Part shown: in pieces, positions 10,527-18,715 of the stretch
Layout of the letters: every line of letters starts with the position of its first letter
Position numbering within the stretch: the stretch's first letter is position 1
Assembly: GCA_026398275.1 (NCBI GenBank)
Contig: JAPLTF010000067.1
Span: 40,329-104,328 of the forward strand
Direction of reading: 5' to 3'
DNA: 64,000 bases
Origin: Verrucomicrobiota bacterium
GTDB taxonomy: Bacteria > Verrucomicrobiota > Verrucomicrobiia > Chthoniobacterales > Terrimicrobiaceae
The notes under the pieces: model-generated
What the model was told of the DNA's origin: nothing
The model's database searches: none
What the model saw: only the letters and a program-made list of their open reading frames with translations
Made by a program: the position numbers and the translations under genes

Positions 10527-11527
10527 GCATCCTCGCCATCGAAACTTCTTGCGACGAAACCGCCGCTGCCGTGCTGGACGGCTTCGACCGCGTGCTCGCG
10601 CACGAGATCTTCAGCCAGGCCGGGATCCATTCGGAGTTTGGCGGTGTCGTCCCCGAGGTCGCCTCCAGAAACCACCTCGAGTTTCTGCCCCGCATCGTCG
10701 ATCTTGCTCGCAGCACGGCCGGCGTGGATTTCACCGAGCTGGATGCCGTGGCCGCGACAACTGGCCCCGGCCTTGCCGCAGCGCTGCTCGTGGGGGCATC
10801 CGCCGCGAAGGGCCTCGCGCTCGGGGCCGGATGCCCGTTCCTCGCAGTCAACCACATCGAAGGCCACCTCCTCTCCCCGTTTTTCGGCGAGGCCGAAATC
10901 CCGCCGCACATCGCGCTCGTCGTGAGCGGCGGGCACACCCTGCTTTTCGATGTTCAGGCATTTGGAAGATATGAACTCCTCGGACGGACCCGCGATGATG
11001 CCGCAGGCGAGGCGTTCGACAAGGTCGCGAAAATGCTCGGCCTCGGATACCCGGGCGGCGCCGAAGTCGACCGCCTCGCCCGCTCGGGCAATCCCTCCCG
11101 CTTCGATCTCCCGCGAGGGATGATGGAATCCGGCGATTTCCATTTCAGCTTCAGCGGGCTCAAGACCGCCGTCCGCATCTTCTTGGAAAAGGGATTTTCC
11201 GAAGCCGATCTTCCGGACATCTGCGCCTCGTTCCAAATGGCCGTCGTCGACGTGCTCGTGGCGAAAGCATTCCGGGCGGCAAAGGCCCGCGGGAGATCCA
11301 TTGTCTCCATGAGCGGAGGGGTCAGCGGCAACACCTGCCTCCGCTCGGCCGCGACCGCCCGCGCGGAAAAATCCGGCATCACCCTCCGCTTCGCCCCCGA
11401 CGGCCTGCGCACCGACAACGCACTGATGATCGCCTACGCGGCCGCCCACCATCTCGCGGCCGGACACCGCCACCCCGTCAGCGTGGACATCACCCCGAAT
11501 TTCGACCCGGCCGCTCTTTGCATTTGA
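10523..11527 (+). CDS. tsaD: tRNA N6-adenosine threonylcarbamoyltransferase
   Basis: TsaD transfers the threonylcarbamoyl group to A37 of tRNAs decoding ANN codons, working with TsaB, TsaC and TsaE, which are not in this window. The sequence begins SILAIETSCDETAAAVLDG. It has the metal-binding HIEGH (H111 and H115), the GGVVPEVASRNH block, the VSGGHTLL nucleotide loop and SGGVSGNTCLR. At 334 residues it is full length. It starts with GTG at 10523, overlapping the protease stop by 4 bases. Confidence 0.97.
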   Translation: MSILAIETSCDETAAAVLDGFDRVLAHEIFSQAGIHSEFGGVVPEVASRNHLEFLPRIVDLARSTAGVDFTELDAVAATTGPGLAAALLVGASAAKGLALGAGCPFLAVNHIEGHLLSPFFGEAEIPPHIALVVSGGHTLLFDVQAFGRYELLGRTRDDAAGEAFDKVAKMLGLGYPGGAEVDRLARSGNPSRFDLPRGMMESGDFHFSFSGLKTAVRIFLEKGFSEADLPDICASFQMAVVDVLVAKAFRAAKARGRSIVSMSGGVSGNTCLRSAATARAEKSGITLRFAPDGLRTDNALMIAYAAAHHLAAGHRHPVSVDITPNFDPAALCI

Positions 11528-11560
11528 TTTTCAAAAATCCCGCGCGAGTATTTCATCCTT

Positions 11561-11992
11561 ATGAAACGCCTCATCCTCTCCGCCCTCGTCCTTGCAGCCT
11601 CCACCGTGTTCGCCGGCGATGGCTGGCAAACCGACTACAAAGCCGCCCTCGAACAGGCCGCCAAGGAAAACAAGACCGTCCTGCTCGACTTCACCGGGTC
11701 CGACTGGTGCGGATGGTGCATCAAGATGAACAAGGACACGTTCTCCCAGCAGGCGTTCAAGGACTTCGCCGCAAAGAACCTGATCCTGGTCGAACTGGAC
11801 TTCCCGAACAGCAAGCCCCAGTCGGCCGAAGTTAAAAATCAGAACGAGGAGCTGCAGAAAAAATTCGGCGTGGATGGCTTTCCAACCCTCGTCCTCCTGG
11901 ATAGCAATGGCAAGGAGATCGCCCGCAACGCAGGCTATCTGGCCGGCGGCCCGAAGGCCTTTGAGGCGTGGTTTGCGAAGTCGGTCAAGTAG
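11561..11992 (+). CDS. Secreted thioredoxin-fold protein (WCGWC)
   Basis: A signal peptide (MKRLILSALVLAASTVFA) precedes a thioredoxin fold with the redox motif at C50 and C53 inside DWCGWCIKM. The cis-Pro strand region is FGVDGFPTLVLLDSNGKEI. The 143-residue length and the 'DFTGSDWCGWC.KM..DTF' wording match the thioredoxin_7/DsbD-gamma-like group that keeps periplasmic cysteines reduced or folds exported proteins. It has its own short intergenic region (33 bases) after tsaD. The precise partner is unknown. Confidence 0.87.
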   Translation: MKRLILSALVLAASTVFAGDGWQTDYKAALEQAAKENKTVLLDFTGSDWCGWCIKMNKDTFSQQAFKDFAAKNLILVELDFPNSKPQSAEVKNQNEELQKKFGVDGFPTLVLLDSNGKEIARNAGYLAGGPKAFEAWFAKSVK

Positions 11993-12004
11993 TCGCGACT
12001 GATA

Positions 12005-12361
12005 TCAACTATTGGCGGTGCGTTCGCGCATGGGCAAGCCGCACACCGGGCATGAGGGCGCACGCGCATCGCGCGCTTTTGTGCGCGCGGCATGGAGTTT
12101 TTCGGTGAAGCCTCCCTCGCTGAGAAAATCGGTCTCGAGCCGCACGATCTGTCGCCCAAGCAGATAACTCGCCTGATTCACCAGGCAGAGCAGGGTGTTG
12201 GCCGCAACCTCGGGGGTGCAGAGCAAGACTTTCTCCGCTGTGAATGCTCCCGCACGCAATCTGTCGCGCACGAGCTCCGCCTTGCGGCTCTCTTTTTCCC
12301 AAGTCGGGTGGCCCCGTTGACGGAGAAAAATCAGATGGCTGGCTGGTGGTTCATTACCCAT
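12005..12361 (-). CDS. Truncated four-helix-bundle-suffix-domain protein
   Basis: The 118-residue product contains the C-terminal 'suffix' region of the four-helix-bundle (23S rRNA intervening-sequence-protein-like) family: LIFLRQRGHPTWEKES near the start, then PEVAANTLLCLVNQASYLLGRQI and FLSEGGFTEKLHAAR, and a terminal CPVCGLPM zinc-knuckle-like pair. The usual N-terminal four-helix bundle, which would precede FLRQRG, is absent. The reading frame upstream of the ATG at 12361 does not supply it, and another gene ends 19 bases upstream. The product is either a stand-alone suffix protein or a decaying remnant. Function unknown. Confidence 0.55.
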   Translation of the reverse strand: MGNEPPASHLIFLRQRGHPTWEKESRKAELVRDRLRAGAFTAEKVLLCTPEVAANTLLCLVNQASYLLGRQIVRLETDFLSEGGFTEKLHAARTKARDARAPSCPVCGLPMRERTANS

Positions 12362-12380
12362 GCCGAGGCTTTTCAGCCCC

Positions 12381-12950
12381 CTAAAAAGACTCGGCAAGGC
12401 AAAGAAGCCGCTCCTTACCCGGGACATCGGCATTGAGCAGGAGAAAATCCAGCATCAGCCGCTGATCCGCCGGATCTGCTTCGTCGGCTTGCTCGACGGC
12501 TTCCCTGAGAAGGCCGGCCATGTCTGCGGGCATGGCACGCAGAGCCTCCGCGCGATCCTCCACCGGCAGAGCCCGGAGGTTCCACAGTGCCTGAAGGAGT
12601 CTGATCGCGTCCACTCCCCCGAAAACCCTCGCGCCTTTTTTATAGTCCGAATGCGGCGCAAACCCGAGCGACGCCGCGTAGCGCACCGCCTCCTCGACCA
12701 GCTTCCTCCCCCAGGATGCCGGCTTCGGGGCCGGAAGCCCGTCGGGAAAATACCGGGCGAGGCAGTCCTCGCGAAACTCCCCCTCCTCGAAAACCCTGAA
12801 AAAGGCATCCTTCACCCCGAGGCAATACACGTCCACCAGAAAGCTCCCCGTCTCGACCCGCCCCCCGCTCTTGTAACGGCACACCACCACCTGCCCGATG
12901 CCGGTCTTGAAAATTGCGTCGTCACAATAGGTCTCAGGTTCGCGTGCCAT
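12381..12950 (-). CDS. Conserved-looking protein of unknown function
   Basis: About 190 residues from ATG 12950 (MAREPETYCDDAIF); a TTG at 12986 is an alternative start, preceded by a purine-rich stretch. The sequence has well-formed blocks such as VETGSFLVDVYCLGVKDAFF and YAASLGFAPHSDYKKGARVFGGVDA, which read like a conserved globular family, followed by an Asp/Glu/Ala-rich helical tail. I cannot name the family. It is followed by the truncated suffix-domain gene 19 bases later, so the pair may be one transcript. Confidence 0.65.
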   Translation of the reverse strand: MAREPETYCDDAIFKTGIGQVVVCRYKSGGRVETGSFLVDVYCLGVKDAFFRVFEEGEFREDCLARYFPDGLPAPKPASWGRKLVEEAVRYAASLGFAPHSDYKKGARVFGGVDAIRLLQALWNLRALPVEDRAEALRAMPADMAGLLREAVEQADEADPADQRLMLDFLLLNADVPGKERLLCLAESF

Positions 12951-13042
12951 GCCGGCACTCTGGAGGAAAAGATCCCCGCTGCTCAAATGTTTTTTCTTTT
13001 TCCAGTATGGACAGCGGACCTGCGCTCTGAGAGGGGATGGAT

Positions 13043-13822
13043 ATGACCGTTCAAGCGATCCTGTTCGACCTCGACGACACGCTGATTGTGGATGAGGCGA
13101 TCTCCAAATCCGCGATGGAAACGACTGCCGTATTGGCGGCGAAACTCCATGGCGCGGAGACCGCGCGCTTCCTTGCCGACGCCGGAAAACTTTCGCAGGC
13201 GATGTGGCGGGACAACCCCTGCCTGGACTACTGCAACGGGATCGGCGTCACTGCGGAGGAATGCCTGTGGGGAATCTTTTCCGGGAACTCGTCCGACCTC
13301 GTTGCCCTCCGCACCTGGTCCATGGGATTCCGCCGAAGCCTCTTCGACGCCATCCTCCGCGAGCAGGGGCTGCCGGATGACGACGGGGCTCTCGCCGAGG
13401 AATTCTCACGCGCGCGCCGGAAGCTCCAGCGCCTGATGCCCGACGCCAAGGAAACCCTCGCCCGGCTGAAGGCCGCATTCAAAATCGGCCTCCTCACAAA
13501 CGGGGTCCCCGACATTCAGCGCGAAAAGCTCGCCGCCTCCGGCCTGGCACCGTTCTTCGACGCGGTCGCCGTCTCCGGCGAGCATCTCGTCGGAAAGCCG
13601 AAGCCTGAAATCTTCCACATCCTGCTCCGCGAACTCGGGACTCCGCCGGAGGCGGCCATGATGGTCGGCAACAGCCTCGCCCGCGACATTGCGGGCGCAC
13701 AGGCCGCAGGGATCGGAAGCACCGTCTGGATCAAAGTCCCCGGCTCGGAAGAATTCGCCGATGTCATCCCCGACCACACGATCACCGGCCTGCACGAACT
13801 GCCCCCGCTTCTTCTCGGGTGA
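13043..13822 (+). CDS. HAD-superfamily hydrolase (HAD-IA type)
   Basis: A haloacid dehalogenase-fold hydrolase with motif I FDLDDTL (nucleophile and acid Asp), a helical cap at about residues 15-110, motif II LLTNG, motif III Lys in GKPKPEIF and motif IV GNSLARDIAGAQAAG. Such enzymes mostly remove phosphate from sugars or nucleotides; the substrate cannot be read from the sequence. The start is at ATG 13043 because GAGGGG lies 6 bases upstream; ATG 13037 is the alternative. The DUF1015 gene starts 37 bases downstream. Confidence 0.88.
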   Translation: MTVQAILFDLDDTLIVDEAISKSAMETTAVLAAKLHGAETARFLADAGKLSQAMWRDNPCLDYCNGIGVTAEECLWGIFSGNSSDLVALRTWSMGFRRSLFDAILREQGLPDDDGALAEEFSRARRKLQRLMPDAKETLARLKAAFKIGLLTNGVPDIQREKLAASGLAPFFDAVAVSGEHLVGKPKPEIFHILLRELGTPPEAAMMVGNSLARDIAGAQAAGIGSTVWIKVPGSEEFADVIPDHTITGLHELPPLLLG

Positions 13823-13859
13823 CTTGCACGGCCCGCTTTGCGCTGATAAACAGGCGGGC

Positions 13860-15080
13860 ATGTTGAGAGTCCGAGCATTCCAGGGGCTGAGCCCGAAACC
13901 CGAACTGGCCGCAGATGTCGCCTGCGTGCCTTATGATGTGGTGAACCGCGAGGAGGCCGCCGCGCTGGCCGACGGAAACCCGCACACCCTCATGCATGTC
14001 GACCGCGCGGAAATTGATCTTCCGCCGGAGACCGACCCGTATTCGGACATCGTCTATTCGACGGCGAAAATAAATCTGGACGGGCTGGTCTCCTCTGGCG
14101 CGCTCGTCCGCGAGCAGGGACCGACGGTGTATTTGTATCGCCAGCAGATGGGCGACCATGTGCAGACTGGCGTGGCGGCGGTCTGCCACATCGACGACTA
14201 CGAAAACGACATCATCCGCAAACACGAAAAAACGCGGAAGGACAAGGAGGACGACCGCACCCGGCTCATCGGCACGCTCGGGGCCGACACGGGACCGGTC
14301 TTCCTGACCTACCGCGGGCGGGCGGAAATCGACGCGCTCGTCGGCGGGCAGGCATCGCTTCCGCCGGCGGTGGACTTCGTGGCCCCGGACGGCATCCGCC
14401 ACTCGCTCTGGAAGGTCCAGGCAACCGGCCCGCTCTCGGAGGAATTCGCCAAGGTCCCCCTCGCTTACGTGGCCGACGGACACCACCGCAGCGCCAGCGC
14501 CGCGAGGGTCGGCAGGGAGCGCCGCGCAATGAATCCGCATCACACGGGGGACGAGGAATACAATTGGTTCCTCTGCGTGCTTTTCCCCGCCGACCAGCTC
14601 CGCATCCTTCCCTACAACCGCGTCGTGAACGACCTCAACGGACATAGCGCGGAGGAGTTTCTCGCAAAGGTGCGCGAGACATTCGAGGTCACGGAAAATG
14701 CACCGGCATCGCCTGCTGCACCCGGCAAGGTCAGCATGTTCCTGGACGGCCGCTGGATCGGGCTCTCCTGGAAATCCGACCCCTCGGCCGATCCGGTCGC
14801 ACGCCTCGATGTGAGCGTGCTCCAGGACCGCCTGCTGGCCCCGGTCCTCGGCATCGACGACCCCCGCACGAGCAAGCGCGTGGATTTTGTCGGGGGCATC
14901 CGGGGAACCTCCGAGCTCGAGGAGCGCGTGAAAACCGGCCGCGCCGCCGTGGCGTTTTCGATGTATCCCGTGACCGTCGACCAGCTCATGGACATTGCAG
15001 ACGCCGGCCAGATCATGCCGCCGAAAAGCACGTGGTTCGAGCCCAAGCTCCGCTCCGGGCTCTTCATCCACACGTTCTGA
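13860..15080 (+). CDS. DUF1015 family protein
   Basis: The 406-residue protein begins MLRVRAFQGLSPKPELAADVACVPYDVVN. It carries the family hallmarks HEKTRKDKEDDRTRLI and VADGHHRSASAARV, typical of DUF1015 proteins; the DGHHR block suggests a catalytic or metal-binding site. The function of the family is not established. The start at 13860 matches the family N-terminus; longer in-frame starts run back into the HAD gene. It follows the HAD hydrolase closely and probably shares its transcript. Confidence 0.85.
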   Translation: MLRVRAFQGLSPKPELAADVACVPYDVVNREEAAALADGNPHTLMHVDRAEIDLPPETDPYSDIVYSTAKINLDGLVSSGALVREQGPTVYLYRQQMGDHVQTGVAAVCHIDDYENDIIRKHEKTRKDKEDDRTRLIGTLGADTGPVFLTYRGRAEIDALVGGQASLPPAVDFVAPDGIRHSLWKVQATGPLSEEFAKVPLAYVADGHHRSASAARVGRERRAMNPHHTGDEEYNWFLCVLFPADQLRILPYNRVVNDLNGHSAEEFLAKVRETFEVTENAPASPAAPGKVSMFLDGRWIGLSWKSDPSADPVARLDVSVLQDRLLAPVLGIDDPRTSKRVDFVGGIRGTSELEERVKTGRAAVAFSMYPVTVDQLMDIADAGQIMPPKSTWFEPKLRSGLFIHTF

Positions 15081-15084
15081 GGTT

Positions 15085-15267
15085 TTAAACCTCTTCCGCC
15101 TCCCAGAGGATCCAGTCACGCATTTGCGGGCTGACTTCCTTGAGGCTGAAAACGTGAAGGCGGTTGATCCCGTCCGTGTCCCGGTGGCCGAAGTGGAACC
15201 TGCAATCGGATGCCGCATCCGCGTTGGAGTCAGCATCAAGGTCCTCCCTTGCCCCCTCAAATCCCAC
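15085..15267 (-). CDS. Possible small protein downstream of livF
   Basis: A 60-residue frame (GTG start at 15267) that is exactly in frame with livF after its stop codon, so the open frame continues for 76 codons past the livF TGA. The end reads HVFSLKEVSPQMRDWILWEAEEV, which looks more like real protein than chance, but there is no recognisable domain and no ribosome binding site. It could be a short independent gene, a readthrough tail or noise. Confidence 0.28.
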   Translation of the reverse strand: MGFEGAREDLDADSNADAASDCRFHFGHRDTDGINRLHVFSLKEVSPQMRDWILWEAEEV

Positions 15268-15312
15268 GGTGACCGGGGAAAGGTCGGGGTTGATTGGAAT
15301 AGGAGAGGTGCC

Positions 15313-16032
15313 TCAGCCCCCGAGATAGGCGGCCCGGACGGCGGGGTCCTGCCTCAGCACGGCGGGCTCGCCTTCGAGGGTGATGCGTCCGGTTTCGAGA
15401 ACGTAGGCGTAGTGGGAGACTTCGAGGGCGAGGTTCGCGTTCTGCTCGACCAGCAGGATGGTGAGCCCGATGTCCCGGTTGATCTCGACGATCTTGTCAA
15501 AGATCGTTCGCACCAGGATCGGAGCGATGCCGAGCGAAGGCTCGTCGAGCATCAGGCAGTCCGGCTTGCTCATGAGCGCCCTGGCGATGGCGAGCATTTG
15601 CTGTTCACCGCCGCTGAGCGTCCCGGCCTCCTGCTTCACCCGCTCCGCTAGCCGTGGAAAAATCGCGAATGCCTGGTCCATGCTCGCGGCCATTTCCTTT
15701 TTGCACTTCCGCAGATAGGCACCCATCCGCAGATTTTCGTGAACGGTGAGGTTGGAAAAGATCATCCTGCCCTCGGGCGCCTGCGCGATTCCGCGGGCGA
15801 CGATCTTGTGGGGAGGAAGGCCTGTGATATTCTGATCCCGGAAAACGATCTGCCCGGCCGTCGGCTTGAGGATGCCGGAAATCGTGCGGAGGGTGGTGGT
15901 TTTTCCGGCGCCATTTGCGCCGACAAGCGTCACGATCTGGCCCTTGGTGATGCTGAGGGAAATTCCGTGGAGGGCGCTGATCGCGCCGTAGGAGACAGAG
16001 AGGTTCCGGACATCCAGAATGGGCGCGCTCAT
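15313..16032 (-). CDS. livF: Branched-chain amino acid ABC transporter, ATPase LivF
   Basis: The second ATPase of the high-affinity Leu/Ile/Val uptake system. Walker A is GANGAGKTT, signature LSGGEQQMLAIARALM and Walker B CLMLDEPSLGIAP, the last wording being typical of LivF. The protein has 239 residues and ends in the family tail RAAYLGG. The start at 16032 overlaps the livG stop by 4 bases (ATGA), which rules out the longer frame. It is the last certain gene of the liv operon. Confidence 0.95.
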   Translation of the reverse strand: MSAPILDVRNLSVSYGAISALHGISLSITKGQIVTLVGANGAGKTTTLRTISGILKPTAGQIVFRDQNITGLPPHKIVARGIAQAPEGRMIFSNLTVHENLRMGAYLRKCKKEMAASMDQAFAIFPRLAERVKQEAGTLSGGEQQMLAIARALMSKPDCLMLDEPSLGIAPILVRTIFDKIVEINRDIGLTILLVEQNANLALEVSHYAYVLETGRITLEGEPAVLRQDPAVRAAYLGG

Positions 16033-16796
16033 CCTCCCTCCTTGCCAAGATAGGCCGCGATGACCGCCGGGTTCGTGCGGATATCCGCAGGGGCTCCCTC
16101 GGCGATCTTGCGGCCATACTCGAGGACGATGATCCGCTCGCAAATCCCCATGACGACTTTCATGTCGTGCTCAACGAGCAGGATGCTCAGACCAAACTTT
16201 TCCTTCGTGAATCGGATCAGGTTCATCAGATTCACTTTTTCCGATGGGTTCATCCCCGCTGCGGGCTCGTCGAGAAGGAGAAGTTTCGGCTTCGTCGCGA
16301 GCGCGCGGACAATCTCCAGCCGTCGCTGGTCACCGTAAGGCAGCGATTTTCCCGGGCGATCGCGATACTCGATCAGGCCGAAGATCTCGAGCAGTTCGAG
16401 CACGTGCGCACGGATCTGCTCCTCCTCATCATGGTATCCCCTGCCCCGGAAAACTGCGTGCGAGATCCCGTGCTTGAGATGCATGTTGCAGGCGGTCCGG
16501 ACATTGTCAAAAACGCTCAGCGACCCGAAAAGCCGGATATTCTGGAACGTCCGTGCAATCCCGCGTCCGGTGATCCTGTAGGGACGCTGGCCGGAGACAT
16601 TCACCCCGTCGAAGGTCACGCGTCCGGCTGTCGGCGGATAGACGCCAGTCACCATGTTGAAGACGGTTGTCTTGCCGGCACCGTTTGGCCCGATGAGGCC
16701 GACGAGTTCATCGTGCGCAAGGTCAAAGGAAAGGTCGGTGACGCATTTGAGCCCGCCGAACTGCATCGAGGCATTCTGGATCTCAAGAAGGCTCAT
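16029..16796 (-). CDS. livG: Branched-chain amino acid ABC transporter, ATPase LivG
   Basis: The first ATPase of the Liv system. Walker A is GPNGAGKTTVFNMVTGVYPP, followed by ITGRGIARTFQNIRLF, which is characteristic of LivG. The signature region SLPYGDQRRLEIVRAL has the family's usual non-canonical form, and Walker B is LLLLDEPAAGMNP. At 255 residues it is full length. It starts within the livM stop (ATGA overlap), showing tight translational coupling through the operon. Confidence 0.95.
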   Translation of the reverse strand: MSLLEIQNASMQFGGLKCVTDLSFDLAHDELVGLIGPNGAGKTTVFNMVTGVYPPTAGRVTFDGVNVSGQRPYRITGRGIARTFQNIRLFGSLSVFDNVRTACNMHLKHGISHAVFRGRGYHDEEEQIRAHVLELLEIFGLIEYRDRPGKSLPYGDQRRLEIVRALATKPKLLLLDEPAAGMNPSEKVNLMNLIRFTKEKFGLSILLVEHDMKVVMGICERIIVLEYGRKIAEGAPADIRTNPAVIAAYLGKEGG

Positions 16797-17770
16797 GATT
16801 TTCGCGATCCGAAATTGAGCTTTCCGAACAGCCCCTGCGGGCGGTTCAGCATGAGCACGATGAGCAGGACCGAGTAGAGGATCATCCGGTTGTCGGCCAG
16901 ATTGCGGACCGGCTCCGGCAGCCACGGATAGTCGGAAACCGCCCGCAGAAGTTCGGGAAGAATCGTGAGGATGACCGCCGCCAGGCACACGCCTGCCGTG
17001 CTGCCCATTCCGCCGAGGATGACCATCACAACGATGTCCACAGACTTCAGGAAATTGAACCCCTCCGGATGAATGAACTGCTTGAAATGCGCGTAGAGGC
17101 CGCCGGCAAGGCCGGCAAAAAATGCGCCGATCACAAACGCAAGCACCTTGTATTTCGTGGTGTTGATCCCCATGGCCTCTGCCGCAATCTCGTCGTCCCG
17201 CACGGCAAGGAATCCGCTCCCGTAGGTCGAATGCACGAGGGCCAGGATCCCGTAAACCGCGAGGGCGACACCGGTGAACGTCCAGAAAATATCCGTGTGC
17301 TGGACGATCCCCCCCAGCCCGCGCTGGGCTCCGAGGGGTTCGGCATTTTGAATGACCCCCTTGATAATTTCACTGAATCCCAGGGTGACAATCGCCAGGT
17401 AATCGCCCCTCAAACGAAGCGAGGGAACACCGACCAGCAGGCCCGTGGCAGCGGCCACGAGTCCGCCGGAGGCAAGCGCCAGGACATAAACCGTGGTCGT
17501 GGCCGGCACGGTCGCCCCCAGCACAAATCCGAAATTCAGCGTGACCCATGCGGAAAAATACGCGCCGACCGCCATAAACCCGGCATGCCCGAGAGAAAAC
17601 TGCCCGGTGTAGCCGATGACAAGGTTCAGGCTGACGGCGAGAATGATGTTGATCCCGATCGTGATCAGGATGTCGTAGTAGTAGGGGTTGATCGACGACG
17701 AGAAGACGTTCGCCACGGCGGCGAGAACGACCGCCAGAATCAGAAGAATTTTCGGGTTCAGCCTCCTCAT
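16793..17770 (-). CDS. livM: Branched-chain amino acid ABC transporter, permease LivM
   Basis: An inner-membrane permease with about nine hydrophobic segments over 325 residues. The family motifs are NLVIGYTGQFSLGHAGFMAVGAY at about 50-75 and the EAA-like loop ending in GGMGSTAGVCLAAVILTILPELL. It pairs with LivH to form the translocation channel. It overlaps livG and livH by 4 bases at its two ends. Confidence 0.94.
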   Translation of the reverse strand: MRRLNPKILLILAVVLAAVANVFSSSINPYYYDILITIGINIILAVSLNLVIGYTGQFSLGHAGFMAVGAYFSAWVTLNFGFVLGATVPATTTVYVLALASGGLVAAATGLLVGVPSLRLRGDYLAIVTLGFSEIIKGVIQNAEPLGAQRGLGGIVQHTDIFWTFTGVALAVYGILALVHSTYGSGFLAVRDDEIAAEAMGINTTKYKVLAFVIGAFFAGLAGGLYAHFKQFIHPEGFNFLKSVDIVVMVILGGMGSTAGVCLAAVILTILPELLRAVSDYPWLPEPVRNLADNRMILYSVLLIVLMLNRPQGLFGKLNFGSRKS

Positions 17771-18693
17771 ACCTTTTCACGCTCCGGTTTTCCGAGCAGC
17801 CCGGATGGTTTGAAGAGCAGCACCAGAATCAGGACGGCAAACACCAGCGGATCGCGGTAGGTCGGGTTCACGTATCCGACAACCAGGGCCTCAAGCAAGC
17901 CGATCAGGAGCCCGCCCAGCGCTGCCCCGGGGATATTTCCGATCCCTCCCAGGACGGCCGCGACAAAGGCCTTGAGCCCGGCGTTGATCCCCATCAGCGG
18001 GTCGATGCTGGGTTGCTGGATCGAGGTCAGCACGCCCGCCGCGCCGGCCATGGCCGAACCGATGGCAAACGTGAAGGAGAGGATCGCGTCCAGATTCACC
18101 CCCATCAGAGAGGCCGCCATGGGATTCAAAGAGAGCGCCCGCATGGCCATGCCGGTCCGCGTGTGCAGGACCACGGTGCGCAGGACGAGCAGCAGGACAA
18201 GAGTCGAGCCTACGACGAGCACCTGGCCAATCGTGATCGTGAGCGTGGAGAAGATCCCCCACGAGGCCGGAAACTCGATCGCCGCGTCCGCGATGATTTC
18301 TGGGAACGCCTGAGGATCGGCCCCGAACACATACTGCCCGCCACTCTCAAGGAGGAGCGAAACCCCGATCGCGGTGATCAGCACGGTCAGGCGCGGATGC
18401 TGCCGGAGCGGGCGGTAGCAAACCCGCTCGATCAGCACGCCGATCACCGCGCAGATCGACATCGCCGAGACCAGCACCAGCGCCGCCCCCGCATACGAGG
18501 GCCCGCCTCCAAACAGGCCCATCAGCTTCGGCGCGGTGTAAAACCCCGCAAACGCGCCGAGCATGTAAACATCGCCGTGCGCAAAATTGATAAAGCGCAG
18601 CACACCGAAAACCATCGTGTAGCCAATGGCGATCAGGGCGTAAATCGACCCCTGGGCCAGACCGTTGATGAGTTGCTGAAGAAATTCTATCAA
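17767..18693 (-). CDS. livH: Branched-chain amino acid ABC transporter, permease LivH
   Basis: The 308-residue permease begins IEFLQQLINGLAQGSIYALIAIGYTMVFGVLRFINFAHGDVYMLGAF, the standard LivH opening. It has the conserved GGIGNIPGAALGGLLIGLLE loop near the C-terminus that contacts the ATPases. It follows the binding-protein gene by 22 bases and overlaps livM by 4. Confidence 0.95.
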   Translation of the reverse strand: MIEFLQQLINGLAQGSIYALIAIGYTMVFGVLRFINFAHGDVYMLGAFAGFYTAPKLMGLFGGGPSYAGAALVLVSAMSICAVIGVLIERVCYRPLRQHPRLTVLITAIGVSLLLESGGQYVFGADPQAFPEIIADAAIEFPASWGIFSTLTITIGQVLVVGSTLVLLLVLRTVVLHTRTGMAMRALSLNPMAASLMGVNLDAILSFTFAIGSAMAGAAGVLTSIQQPSIDPLMGINAGLKAFVAAVLGGIGNIPGAALGGLLIGLLEALVVGYVNPTYRDPLVFAVLILVLLFKPSGLLGKPEREKV

Positions 18694-18715
18694 GTCCGCT
18701 CAGGGTTGAAAATTC

